NCBI RefSeq assembly: GCF_014268755.2 | Contig: NZ_CP077093.1 | Coordinates: forward strand, 806,001-870,000 | Length of the DNA stretch: 64,000 bases | From: Pseudomonas vanderleydeniana | GTDB lineage: Bacteria; Pseudomonadota; Gammaproteobacteria; Pseudomonadales; Pseudomonadaceae | Reading direction: 5' to 3' | Shown: positions 52,164 through 60,861 of the stretch, one piece after another | How positions within the stretch are numbered: the first letter of the stretch is position 1 | How the letters are laid out: every line of letters begins with the position of its first letter | Program-made: the position numbers and the translations under genes | The notes under the pieces: generated by a model | Seen by the model: the letters and a program-made list of their open reading frames with translations, nothing else | The model's database searches: none | What the model was told of the DNA's origin: nothing

Positions 52164-53297
52164 TCAGCCCAGGTAGTCGGCCAGCCCGTACAGGCAGGTC
52201 GCCAGGTGATAGGGGGTGGTCGACGGCATGTCCGCGCGGCTGACCACGCCCTTCGCATCCAGGCATTCATGCCAGCCGCCGTCATGCATGAAGTGCGTAT
52301 GCAAGGCCTGGAGCTGGCGCTGCAGGCGCGCCGAGTTATCCACACGCAGCGTCAGGGCCCGCAGGTATTCGGCCTGGGCCCAGATCCGCTGGGTCGCGTC
52401 GCGCACCGTGCCATCGAGGGTCAGCATCGCGGCGACGGCCCCGCTGTGCGGGTCGACGCCCACCTGCTCGGCATACGCGAAGCCTTGCTTCAGCGATTGG
52501 TGCAGGGCAGTGTCGCGCAACACGGGTGAGGATTCGAGCAGGAACAGCCACTCGAACTGATGGCCCGGCTCGAACCAGTTATCCACAGTGCCCAGCGGCT
52601 TCTCCAGCATCACCCCTTGCCGGCGGTCGATAAAGCGCTTCTGCAGGGCCGTGGCGAGGGCCAGCAGGTCACGCTGCACGTCGGCGTCCTCGCGCGCCGC
52701 CAGCGTGGCGAGGAACGCTTCGGCCAGATGCATCAGCGGGTTCTGCAGGGGGCCGCTGCCCAGCGACGTCCAATCGCGCTCCAGGTTCGCCTCGTACAGC
52801 CCGTCGCCGGTGGCGAAGCGCACGGCGATCACTTCCAGCGCGGCATCGAGTACCGACTCCACCAGCGGTTCGCGCACCTTGGCCCAGTAGTGGGCGCAGG
52901 CGAACAGGATGAAGGCGTGAGTGTAGAGGTCCTTGCGGGTATCCAGGGGCGCGCCGTGCGGGTCGATGCTGTAGAACCAGCCACCGTGCTCGGCATCGTG
53001 GAAGTGCCGTTGCAGCGAACGGAACAGGGCGGCGGCGCGGGTGGCTGCGTCGGGAAAGGCACGGTCACCGATCAGGCTGGAGAACAGGTACAACTGACGG
53101 GCGCAGGCCATAGCGCGATAGCGCTGTGGCGGCAGAGGCTGGTGCCCGGCGTCCAACGCTTCATAGGGCAAGGCCAGCTCGGCATTCCAGCCGGGGCCCT
53201 GCCACAGGGGCACGATCACCTGGCGAAAGTGCTGCTGCACGGTCGTGAACAGACTTTTCAGTTCGGGAGTGGCGGCAGAGCTGGAAACATCGGGCAT
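52164..53297 (-). CDS. AGE-family epimerase/isomerase (mannose isomerase-like)
   Basis: A 377-residue all-helical (alpha/alpha)6-barrel protein of the N-acylglucosamine 2-epimerase family. Characteristic motifs: RYRAMACARQLYLFS, GGWFYSID, DLYTHAFILFA and PGHQFEWLFLLE with likely catalytic His residues, and DGGWHECLD. The family interconverts free sugars such as mannose and fructose; the substrate here is not clear. Two perfect DnaA boxes (52336, 52579) lie inside the gene. Confidence 0.87.
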   Translation of the reverse strand: MPDVSSSAATPELKSLFTTVQQHFRQVIVPLWQGPGWNAELALPYEALDAGHQPLPPQRYRAMACARQLYLFSSLIGDRAFPDAATRAAALFRSLQRHFHDAEHGGWFYSIDPHGAPLDTRKDLYTHAFILFACAHYWAKVREPLVESVLDAALEVIAVRFATGDGLYEANLERDWTSLGSGPLQNPLMHLAEAFLATLAAREDADVQRDLLALATALQKRFIDRRQGVMLEKPLGTVDNWFEPGHQFEWLFLLESSPVLRDTALHQSLKQGFAYAEQVGVDPHSGAVAAMLTLDGTVRDATQRIWAQAEYLRALTLRVDNSARLQRQLQALHTHFMHDGGWHECLDAKGVVSRADMPSTTPYHLATCLYGLADYLG

Positions 53298-53554
53298 CGG
53301 CAGGGATCGTCGGGCAAGGGCTGTTTGCCCGACATGGTAGCAGGCAGTCCGGCATCGTGTCAGATGCCCGGCTTTTGCCGGGCAGATAGCGCCGATGTGG
53401 CGGAACGGGAATCGCGGCGGTTCTGCGCCCCGACCAGCCCGGCTCCTCCAAGGTAACGCTGCGCCGCGAGGGTGTATTCGACACAGATCCTGTAGGCGCA
53501 GGCGGGCGGCGATCCGACTTGCCCGCGAAGGGACTCCTCAGGTCACCGCTGTGC
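53298..53554. other. Gap between the AGE gene and ureJ
   Basis: No gene. It holds a hairpin near 53363-53385 (TGCCCGGC / GCCGGGCA) and a degenerate REP unit close to 53500-53530. Confidence 0.5.
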
Positions 53555-54127
53555 TCAACCCGCCAGCAACCAGACTCCGGTCGCCGCCGAAGCCGCTCCA
53601 GCCACGCGCACCAGCGGCGCCGCCGCCTGCGGCAACACCCGTACCAGCGCATACCCCAAGCCATGCAGGGCCGCCGTCGCCAGCACGAAGCCTGCGGCGT
53701 ATGCCCAAGGGCTGGACATCTCCGGCAGTTCCAGGCCATGGGCCACGCCGTGGAACAGCGCGAACAGCGCCGTGGCGGCCACCGCCAGGCTGACCGGAGG
53801 GCGTACCGCCAGCGCCACGGCCAGGCCGAGTGCCAGCACCGAGGCGGCAATGCCGCTTTCCAGGGCCGGCAGTTCCAGGCCGGCGAAACCGAGCACGCCA
53901 CCGATCAGCATGGTGCCGACGAAGGTGCAGGGCAGGGCCCAGCGCGCCGTGCCCTGTTGCTGGGCGGCCCACAGGCCGACGGCGACCATCGCCAGCAGGT
54001 GGTCGATACCACCGATGGGATGGCTGATGCCGGCGACCAGTCCGCTGTCGCCATGGCCGGGGTGGGCGAAGGCGATGGCCGGGGCCAACAGCAGGGTGAC
54101 GGCGGTAAGGAGTTTCTTCAGGCTCAT
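53555..54127 (-). CDS. ureJ: HupE/UreJ family membrane protein, probable nickel/cobalt permease
   Basis: A 190-residue polytopic protein with a cleaved or anchoring N-terminal signal (MSLKKLLTAVTLLLAPAIAF) followed by the metal-binding stretch HPGHGD and the family motif HPIGGIDHLLAM. About six helices. It follows ureG by 25 bp and probably supplies nickel for urease. ATG 54127 has CAGGAA upstream. Confidence 0.9.
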   Translation of the reverse strand: MSLKKLLTAVTLLLAPAIAFAHPGHGDSGLVAGISHPIGGIDHLLAMVAVGLWAAQQQGTARWALPCTFVGTMLIGGVLGFAGLELPALESGIAASVLALGLAVALAVRPPVSLAVAATALFALFHGVAHGLELPEMSSPWAYAAGFVLATAALHGLGYALVRVLPQAAAPLVRVAGAASAATGVWLLAG

Positions 54128-54152
54128 GGGCACATTCCTGTTGGTGGGAGGA

Positions 54153-54767
54153 TCAGGCTGCGGTCAGCAGGCCTTGGCGTTCGATGAAGGCGATGATGTC
54201 TTGCAGGCCCTGGCCGGTCTTCTGGTTGCTGAATACGAAGGGCCGCTCACCGCGCATCCGCCGGGTGTCGCCGTCCATCATTTCCAGCGAGGCGCCGACC
54301 AGCGGGGCAAGGTCGATCTTGTTGATCACCAGCAGGTCGGACTTGCAGATACCCGGCCCGCCCTTGCGCGGCAGCTTGTCGCCGGCCGAGACATCGATCA
54401 CGTAGATGGTCAGGTCGGACAGTTCCGGGCTGAAGGTCGCCGACAGGTTGTCGCCGCCCGACTCGACCAGGATCAGGTCCAGGCCCGGGAAGCGGCGGTT
54501 CAGCTGGTCCACCGCCTCGAGGTTGATCGAGGCGTCCTCGCGGATCGCGGTGTGCGGGCAGCCACCGGTTTCCACGCCGATGATCCGCTCCGGCGCCAGG
54601 GCCTGGTTGCGCACCAGGAAGTCGGCGTCTTCGCGGGTGTAGATATCGTTGGTGACCACGGCCAGGTTGTAGCGCTCGCGCAGGGCCAGGCACAGGGCCA
54701 GGGTCAGGGCGGTCTTGCCGGAGCCGACGGGACCGCCGATACCGACACGCAGGGGTTGTGCGTTCAT
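54153..54767 (-). CDS. ureG: Urease accessory GTPase UreG
   Basis: A 204-residue SIMIBI GTPase that drives nickel delivery to urease. P-loop [10 protein letters not shown] (~residue 12), nickel-binding CPH motif in [16 protein letters not shown], and NKIDLAP. Located 9 bp after ureF in the accessory operon ureE-ureF-ureG-ureJ. Confidence 0.97.
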   Translation of the reverse strand: MNAQPLRVGIGGPVGSGKTALTLALCLALRERYNLAVVTNDIYTREDADFLVRNQALAPERIIGVETGGCPHTAIREDASINLEAVDQLNRRFPGLDLILVESGGDNLSATFSPELSDLTIYVIDVSAGDKLPRKGGPGICKSDLLVINKIDLAPLVGASLEMMDGDTRRMRGERPFVFSNQKTGQGLQDIIAFIERQGLLTAA

Positions 54768-54776
54768 CTTGCTCTC

Positions 54777-55451
54777 CTAGGAACGAAACAGGCGGCTGTA
54801 CTGGCGCTCATGGGCCATGCATGCCAGGGACAGGCCGAAGGCGGCGCTGCCGATGTGTTGCGGGTCTTGTTCGCTGGCCGCCTGTTGCGCCTGCTGCAGC
54901 AGCGGCAGCAGTTCGCTGGTCAGGCGCTGCGCGGCCTGCTGGCCGAGCGGCAGGGTCTTCATCAGCACCGCCAGCTGGTTTTCCAGCCAGCTCCAGAGCC
55001 AGGCCGCCAGTGCGTCCTGCGGGCTGATTCGCCAGGCCCGGGCCGCCAGCGCCCAGCCGAGCGCCAGGTGGGGTTCGCCATGGCGCACGAGGAGGTCCCG
55101 GGCGGTCTCATCGAGTTCGGGCAGGCCACCGAGCAGTTGTTGCAGGGAATAGCCCATCTGCCGGCTTTCCAGGTACAGCTCGCGGGTCTCGCGGCTGGCG
55201 CGGTGTTCTTCGGCCAGCTGTTCCAGGCGCGGCCAGTCGGCTTGCGCCGCCGCGGTGCAGTGGGCCAGCAGCAGCGGCGCCTCGAAGCGGGCGAGGTTGA
55301 GCAACAACTGGTCGCCGATCCAGCGCCGGGCGCTGGCCGGATCATGCACCCGTGCCTGCTCCACGGCCATTTCCAGGCCCTGGGAATAGCTGTAGCCACC
55401 AATGGGCAGTTGCGGGCTGGCCAGGCGCAGCAGCGCCCAGGCCGGATTCAT
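54777..55451 (-). CDS. ureF: Urease accessory protein UreF
   Basis: A 224-residue all-helical protein (LLRLASPQLPIGGYSYSQGLE at the N-terminus) that acts with UreD and UreG to load nickel. The C-terminus ends with SRLFRS, as in other UreF. Overlaps ureE by 4 bp. Confidence 0.95.
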   Translation of the reverse strand: MNPAWALLRLASPQLPIGGYSYSQGLEMAVEQARVHDPASARRWIGDQLLLNLARFEAPLLLAHCTAAAQADWPRLEQLAEEHRASRETRELYLESRQMGYSLQQLLGGLPELDETARDLLVRHGEPHLALGWALAARAWRISPQDALAAWLWSWLENQLAVLMKTLPLGQQAAQRLTSELLPLLQQAQQAASEQDPQHIGSAAFGLSLACMAHERQYSRLFRS

Positions 55452-55948
55452 GTGCGTACACCGAACTGGTGCAGGCGGGGTGGGTAGTTGAAGTCTTCAT
55501 CGCCGTGCCGCGAATGATGGTGGCCTCCACCGTAGGCACCGTGTTCCGGCTGGAAGGGCGCCTCGATGGTTTCGGTGTGGGCGCCGAGTTGTTCGAGCAT
55601 GGCCTTGAGCACGTAGTCGTCGAGCAGGCGCAGCCAACCGTCGCCGACCTGCAGGGCGACATGGCGATTGCCCAGGTGATAGGCCGCACGGGTCAGTTCG
55701 AAGGCGCTGGCGCAGGTGACATGCAGCAACTGCTCGGGGCGGGCACAGACGCGGACGATACGTCCATCCTCGGCCTGCAGGAACTCGCCGTCGTACAGTG
55801 GTGGCTGACCGCGCTCAAGGAACAATCCCACGTCTTCACCGGCGGCACTGAAACAGCGCAGGCGGCTTTTGCTACGTGCCTCGAAGTTCAGGTGCAGCTC
55901 GGCGGTCCAGGCGGGTTGGGGTTCGATTCTGCGATGAATCACCAGCAT
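55448..55948 (-). CDS. ureE: Urease accessory nickel metallochaperone UreE
   Basis: A 166-residue dimeric protein with an N-terminal peptide-binding domain (to ~70), the metal-binding domain with the HLGNRH motif (~residue 95) and a His-rich tail (GGGHHHSRHGDED) that binds extra nickel. The start at 55948 (MLVIHRRIEP) has GGAAG upstream; the frame extends eight residues further but that part is not typical. Confidence 0.94.
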   Translation of the reverse strand: MLVIHRRIEPQPAWTAELHLNFEARSKSRLRCFSAAGEDVGLFLERGQPPLYDGEFLQAEDGRIVRVCARPEQLLHVTCASAFELTRAAYHLGNRHVALQVGDGWLRLLDDYVLKAMLEQLGAHTETIEAPFQPEHGAYGGGHHHSRHGDEDFNYPPRLHQFGVRT

Positions 55949-56139
55949 CTTGGGGCTTCCAGCAATGAGCAATGCTTGAGCTAGAGCAAGGGGCTTGCCA
56001 ATCGGGTGAAAGTTGGGAAATCCCTGTCAGAAAGCGCGACGCGCCTGAAAAAGGAGCGTAGCGATGTTTCTGAATGTTTCAAGATGGTGCGCCGGTGGGA
56101 GGGGGGCGCGTTTATGGGGCGCCCGGCCCCGAAAGAGAG

Positions 56140-56772
56140 TCACTCGGTGCTGCCGAGTCCTTGCCAGTGTTTCAGGCCGATGAAGATGAAGCGCAACTGC
56201 TGGGTGATCTTCGCCTGTGGCGCCAGGTAATCGGGCAGCGGCTCGAGCGGTGGATCGGTGATCTCCGGCAGGGTGGCGAACACGCTCTTGACGATCAGGT
56301 CGGCCATCACCGCCAGGCCATCGGTGTCCAGGTGTTGCAGCTTGGGCATCAGCGCCAGGTCGGCGGCCAGGTCGGAACTGATGTTCTCGCGCAGGCGGGC
56401 GATGGCCTGGCGCACGGGCAGGGAGCCGCCGTATTGCTCGCGGGCGAGAAACAGGAACTGCGAGCGGTTCAGCGCCACGACGTCGAGGAAGATACGTACC
56501 GAGGCGTCGATGATGCCGCCCATGACGAATTCGTTGTGGCGAACCAGGCGGATGGTTTCCCGGAAGGTCTGGCCTACTTCGCTGACCAGCGCCAGCCCGA
56601 GTTGGTCCATGTCGTCGAAATGCCGGTAGAAGCCGGTCGGCACGATGCCGGCGGTTTTCGCCACTTCACGCAGGCTGAGGCTGCCAAAACCACGGCCACC
56701 CTCCATCAGATGGCGCGCGGCGTCCATCAGGGCATGGCGGGTCTGTTGTTTCTGTTCGGCACGAGGCAGCAT
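56140..56772 (-). CDS. desT: TetR-family regulator, DesT-like
   Basis: A 210-residue TetR repressor. N-terminal helix-turn-helix (SLREVAKTAGIVPTGFYRHF, ~35-54) and a C-terminal acyl-CoA-sensing-type domain. Its sequence resembles P. aeruginosa DesT, which senses saturated versus unsaturated acyl-CoA and controls the desaturase operon desCB. desCB is not next to it here. A GTG 12 codons upstream is an alternative start; neither has a clear ribosome-binding site. Confidence 0.75.
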   Translation of the reverse strand: MLPRAEQKQQTRHALMDAARHLMEGGRGFGSLSLREVAKTAGIVPTGFYRHFDDMDQLGLALVSEVGQTFRETIRLVRHNEFVMGGIIDASVRIFLDVVALNRSQFLFLAREQYGGSLPVRQAIARLRENISSDLAADLALMPKLQHLDTDGLAVMADLIVKSVFATLPEITDPPLEPLPDYLAPQAKITQQLRFIFIGLKHWQGLGSTE

Positions 56773-56883
56773 CGGCGGGACGTTTTCTGGAAGACAGGAG
56801 CGGCGCACTCTAGCAAATCAGCTTTGCCGGCGTCGAACGTGGCGCGGGGAGGGAGCAGGGAAGAAGCGGGGTCCTGAAATGTC

Positions 56884-56910
56884 GAAGCCCGATCCAAGGG
56901 ACCGGGCTTC
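56884..56910 (-). terminator. Hairpin after the repeat-protein gene
   Basis: GAAGCCCG / CCGGGCTTC stem, 20 bp beyond the stop of the minus-strand repeat gene, with only a weak T-run. Confidence 0.55.
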
Positions 56911-56929
56911 GTTCCAGGCCATCATGGCC

Positions 56930-57535
56930 TTAGCTCAGAGCTTGATGACGTTCGGCCAGGCGATCGGCACCGCCTTCGGTGATCAGGCCCTTGTCTTTCA
57001 GGCGATCGTTACCACCTTCGGCGAGAGTCTGGCCCAGCGGGGTACGGTCGCTGCCACCTTCGGCGAGAGTCTGGCCCAGTGGGGTGCGGTCGCTGCCACC
57101 TTCGGCAAGGGTCTGGCCCAGTGGGGTACGGTCGCTACCGCCTTCGGCGAGAGTCTGGCCCAGCGGGGTACGGTCGCTGCCACCTTCGGCGAGAGTCTGG
57201 CCCAGTGGGGTGCGGTCGCTGCCACCTTCGGCGAGGGTCTGGCCCAGTGGGGTGCGGTCGCTGCCACCTTCGGCGAGAGTCTGGCCCAGTGGGGTACGGT
57301 CGCTACCACCTTCGGCAAGGGTCTGGCCTTGTGGGGTGCGGTCGCTGCCGTCGGACGCCAGGGTTTGACCTTGTGGCGTGCGTTCGGAACCATCCGAGGC
57401 CAGGGTGTTCAGCGATTGGCTGACAGTGGCGTGGCTGGCTTGGGCCTGTGGTGCAGCCTGTTCACGGGCTGGCAGGGCATAGGCGTTGGCGGTCAGAACA
57501 GCAAGGGTGAGGCTGAGAAGTAATTGGCGTTTCAT
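56930..57535 (-). CDS. Secreted protein with 14-residue tandem repeats
   Basis: A 201-residue protein. Signal peptide MKRQLLLSLTLAVLTANAYA, a Gln/Ala spacer, then nine 14-residue units at residues 44-169: two of the form TLASDGS(D/E)RTPQGQ and seven identical TLAEGGSDRTPLGQ, followed by two degenerate units (EGGNDR, EGGADR). The constant core is (E/D)GG-x-DR-T-P. Similar pseudomonad proteins are sometimes labelled phage infection protein without evidence. The function is unknown. GGAG lies nine bases before the ATG. Confidence 0.85.
   Translation of the reverse strand: MKRQLLLSLTLAVLTANAYALPAREQAAPQAQASHATVSQSLNTLASDGSERTPQGQTLASDGSDRTPQGQTLAEGGSDRTPLGQTLAEGGSDRTPLGQTLAEGGSDRTPLGQTLAEGGSDRTPLGQTLAEGGSDRTPLGQTLAEGGSDRTPLGQTLAEGGSDRTPLGQTLAEGGNDRLKDKGLITEGGADRLAERHQALS
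57029..57406 (-). repeat. 42-bp tandem repeat array inside the repeat-protein gene
   Basis: Nine in-frame 42-bp units, the central ones almost identical at DNA level (differences mainly at third codon positions). The near-identity points to recent expansion or homogenisation, and copy number is likely to vary between strains. Confidence 0.9.
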
Positions 57536-57896
57536 GATCGGTTGCTCCGTGGGAGGGCGATAAAGTGGGTACGGAGCTAATGTTACCCTTGCAAAATCGA
57601 TATAAAAGTTCATAAAGACAATGTTAATAATCAACGGAATTGATTGTTCTGGGCGAGGTGTCTAGCTCGGGCCTTACAGGGTGTTACCTGTGCTCCGTAT
57701 TGGGTATTTTCTACCCATCACTGCTTCATGAAAGGGCGTGGCGAGGAACGAAAAACTGATGGATTGGTCAGCTTCGGCCCGCTGCGATTTCCCCCCGGTT
57801 GGTGGTTTTTCATTAAACCTTGCCGGGGGTTTGCCAGTCGTAAAGGTATATCGCGTCGCTTTTTGGACGTTCAGCCGTTATCAGGAGCCTCGTGCA

Positions 57897-59966
57897 ATGA
57901 CGCGCACTCGAAAAATCTTCCTCTGGACCGGCGCCAGCCTGGTCATGCTGCTGGCGGTGCTGGTGGCGATCATCGCGTTCTTCGATTGGAACCGGATCAA
58001 GCCGCCGGTCAACGCCAAGGTTTCCGAAATCCTCCATCGCCCGTTCGCCATCAATGGTGACCTGTCGGTGCGTTGGCAGCGAGAACCCGACGAAGGCGGC
58101 TGGCGCGCCTGGATGCCCTGGCCCCACGTGATTGCCGAGGACCTGACGCTGGGCAACCCGGACTGGTCGAAGAACCCGCAGATGGTCACCCTCAAGCGTG
58201 TCGAGCTGCGCCTTGCGCCTCTGCCGCTGTTGGCCCGGCAGGTGGTGATCCCGCGGATCGACCTGACCGAGCCGAACGCCAGCCTCGAACGGCTGGCCGA
58301 TGGCCGGGCCAACTGGACGTTCCAGTTCGACCCCAAGGACCCCAACGAGCCACCGTCGGCCTGGACGGTGGATATTGGCGCCATCGGTTTCGACAAGGGC
58401 CATGTCACCCTCGACGACAAGAGCCTCAAGACCCAGCTCGACCTGATCATCGACCCGCTGGGCAAGCCGGTCCCGTTCAGCGATATCGTTGGCGACAGCG
58501 CGGCGAAAAAGGCTTTGGAGAAGGGCTCCGCACCGCAGGACTATGCGTTCGCTCTGAAGGTCAAGGGCCAGTACCACGGCCAGGGGCTCGCGGGGACCGG
58601 CAAGGTCGGCGGCCTGCTGGCATTGCAGGATGCGGCCAAGCCGTTTCCGGTGCAGGCCGATGTGAAGATTGCCGATACCCGCATCGCCGTGGCCGGTACC
58701 CTGACCGACCCACGCAACCTCGGGGCCCTGGACCTGCGCCTCAAGCTGGCCGGCAACAGCCTGGGCAATCTCTACCCGCTGACCGGCGTGACCCTGCCGG
58801 ATTCGCCGGCCTACGAGACGGACGGCCACCTGGTCGCCAAGCTGCACGAGCCGACCGGTGCGACCTTCAAGTATGAGCAGTTCAACGGCAAGATCGGCAC
58901 CAGCGACATCCATGGCGACCTGTCGTACGTCGCCAGCCAGCCACGGCCGAAACTCACCGGCGTGCTGGTCTCCAACCAACTGCTGATGACCGACCTGGCG
59001 CCACTGATCGGTGCGGACTCCAACGCCAAGCAGAAGGCCCGCGGCGGCGAGAGCAAGCAGCCGGCGGACAAGGTCCTGCCGGTCGAGGAGTTCCGCACCG
59101 AGCGTTGGCGCGACATGGATGCCGATGTCGAGTTCACCGGCAAGCGCATCGTCCACAGCGCCGAGTTGCCCTTCACCGACCTCTACACCCACCTGCTGCT
59201 CGACGATGGTCAGCTGAGCCTGGAGCCGCTGCGTTTCGGCGTCGCCGGAGGCAAGCTCGATGCGCAGATCCGCCTCAACGGTCGTGCCACGCCGATGCAG
59301 GGACGGGCGAAGCTGACCGCGCGCAATTTCAAGCTCAAGCAGTTGTTCCCGACTTTCGAACCGATGAAAACCAGCTTTGGCGAACTCAATGGCGATGCCG
59401 ATATCAGCGGTACCGGCAACTCGGTGGCCCGCTTGCTGGGGACCTCCAATGGCGACCTGAAGATGCTGATCAACGATGGCGCCATCAGCCGGGGGCTGAT
59501 GGAGATCGCCGGGCTCAATGTCGGCAACTATGTGGTGGGCAAGATCTTTGGCGACAAGGAGGTGAAGATCAATTGCGCGGCGGCCGACCTCGGTATCAAG
59601 AATGGCCTGGCGAGCACCCGGCTGTTCGTCTTCGATACCGAGAACGCGATCATCTACATCGACGGCACGGCCAATTTTGCCAACGAGCAACTGGACCTGA
59701 AGATCAGTCCCGAGTCCAAGGGCTTCCGGCTGCTGTCCCTGCGTTCGCCGCTGTATGTGCGGGGCAGGTTCATCAAGCCCGACGCGGGCGTGCAGGCGGT
59801 ACCGCTGCTGCTGCGCGGGGCGGGCATGGTGGCGCTGGGCGTGATTGCGGGGCCGGCGACCGGCTTGCTGGCGCTGGTGGCGCCGGGGGGCGATGTGCCG
59901 AACCAGTGTGCGCCGTTGCTGGAGCAGATGAAGTCCGGCAAGGCGCCGCGGACGGTTAGGAACTGA
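57897..59966 (+). CDS. AsmA-family inner-membrane-anchored protein
   Basis: A 689-residue protein with an N-terminal membrane anchor (~8-28, LWTGASLVMLLAVLVAIIAF), the AsmA N-terminal motif (FDWNRIKPPVNAKVSEILHR) and a long beta-rich periplasmic region ending with the AsmA C-terminal domain. AsmA-like proteins form lipid-transfer bridges between membranes. AGGAG lies nine bases before ATG 57897; the frame open 5' of this is not conserved-looking. Confidence 0.9.
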   Translation: MTRTRKIFLWTGASLVMLLAVLVAIIAFFDWNRIKPPVNAKVSEILHRPFAINGDLSVRWQREPDEGGWRAWMPWPHVIAEDLTLGNPDWSKNPQMVTLKRVELRLAPLPLLARQVVIPRIDLTEPNASLERLADGRANWTFQFDPKDPNEPPSAWTVDIGAIGFDKGHVTLDDKSLKTQLDLIIDPLGKPVPFSDIVGDSAAKKALEKGSAPQDYAFALKVKGQYHGQGLAGTGKVGGLLALQDAAKPFPVQADVKIADTRIAVAGTLTDPRNLGALDLRLKLAGNSLGNLYPLTGVTLPDSPAYETDGHLVAKLHEPTGATFKYEQFNGKIGTSDIHGDLSYVASQPRPKLTGVLVSNQLLMTDLAPLIGADSNAKQKARGGESKQPADKVLPVEEFRTERWRDMDADVEFTGKRIVHSAELPFTDLYTHLLLDDGQLSLEPLRFGVAGGKLDAQIRLNGRATPMQGRAKLTARNFKLKQLFPTFEPMKTSFGELNGDADISGTGNSVARLLGTSNGDLKMLINDGAISRGLMEIAGLNVGNYVVGKIFGDKEVKINCAAADLGIKNGLASTRLFVFDTENAIIYIDGTANFANEQLDLKISPESKGFRLLSLRSPLYVRGRFIKPDAGVQAVPLLLRGAGMVALGVIAGPATGLLALVAPGGDVPNQCAPLLEQMKSGKAPRTVRN

Positions 59967-59998
59967 GGCTGCCGCGATGGCAGGATGACTCGCTTTTC

Positions 59999-60070
59999 TG
60001 TGGGAGCGGGCTTGCCCGCGAAGAGGTCCGTGAGACCGCTAAAAGCTTCGCGGGCAAGCCCGCTCCCACA
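59999..60070. repeat. REP pair after the asmA-family gene
   Basis: TGTGGGAGCGGGCTTGCCCG and its complement with a ~30-nt middle; a third REP subfamily in this window. Lies between convergent genes and may act as a terminator. Confidence 0.9.
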
Positions 60071-60120
60071 GGGGGACTCCCCAACTCCAGAGATACCCCT
60101 TAAAAGAACGTGTGCGATTC

Positions 60121-60651
60121 CTACAGGTCCTTCAGGATATCCGCCATGTCATCGGCATGTTCTTCCTCCTGGGCGAGGATGTCCTCGAAGATCCGCCGCG
60201 TGGTCGGGTCCTGGTCGCCAATGAACTGGATGATCTCGCGGTAGCTGTCCACCGCGATCCGCTCGGCCACCAGGTCCTCGTACACCATTTCCTTGAGCGT
60301 CTTGCCGGCCACGTACTGGGCGTGGGATCGCTGGGACAGCAGGTCCGGGTTGAATTCCGGCTCGCCACCCAGTTGCACGATCCGTTCGGCCAGCCGGTCG
60401 GCGTGGGCCATTTCCTGGTTGGCGTGCTCGAGGAATTCGTCGGCGGCGACACTGGCCTTCAGCCCGGTGGCCATGAAGTGGTGGCGCTTGTAGCGCAGGG
60501 TGCAGACCAGTTCGGTGGCCAGCGATTCGTTGAGCAGGCGCAGGATTTCGCTGCGGTCGGCTCCGTAGCCTTCGGTGACCGCGCCGTTCTCGACGTTCTT
60601 GCGTGCACGTTCACGCAGGGTGGTTACATCGGACAAATGCATGTCGCTCAT
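60121..60651 (-). CDS. Dps-like miniferritin (bacterioferritin-annotated, PA4880 type)
   Basis: A 176-residue four-helix ferritin-like protein. Ferroxidase-type Glu/His residues are visible in SLATELVCTLRYKRHHF, FLEHANQEMAHADRLAERI, EDLVAERIAVDSYREII and AQEEEHADDM. The set resembles intrasubunit bacterioferritin centres; P. aeruginosa PA4880 was shown to be Dps-like. It probably stores iron and protects DNA. ATG 60651 has CAGGAGA upstream. Confidence 0.87.
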   Translation of the reverse strand: MSDMHLSDVTTLRERARKNVENGAVTEGYGADRSEILRLLNESLATELVCTLRYKRHHFMATGLKASVAADEFLEHANQEMAHADRLAERIVQLGGEPEFNPDLLSQRSHAQYVAGKTLKEMVYEDLVAERIAVDSYREIIQFIGDQDPTTRRIFEDILAQEEEHADDMADILKDL

Positions 60652-60861
60652 CTCGATCTCCTGGCTGATACGGTTAGGGCGCCTCGCTCTGCTGGCGAGA
60701 TCGCTACCCAGGGTGTGAGTGTTGCGAGAGCGGAAAAGTTTTATCCGATTGTTACTGCATGGCTGGCAGAACGGCGCCTGTCGTCGTGTTGTCATCTTCT
60801 ATGCCGATGCTTTCGCCCCTGGCCTAGGCTTTCATTGGTTCCCTGTCATGGATGGTCATTG

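Noticed and set aside
53772..55487. 571-codon plus-strand frame
   Set aside because: Antisense of ureG, ureF and ureJ, which are clear genes.
57029..57406. Regular 42-bp repeats that could suggest a CRISPR array
   Set aside because: There are no unique spacers; the units are contiguous, in frame and encode a repeat protein with a signal peptide.
56645..57523. 292-codon plus-strand repeat frame
   Set aside because: Antisense reading of the repeat-protein gene; the minus frame has the signal peptide and ribosome-binding site.
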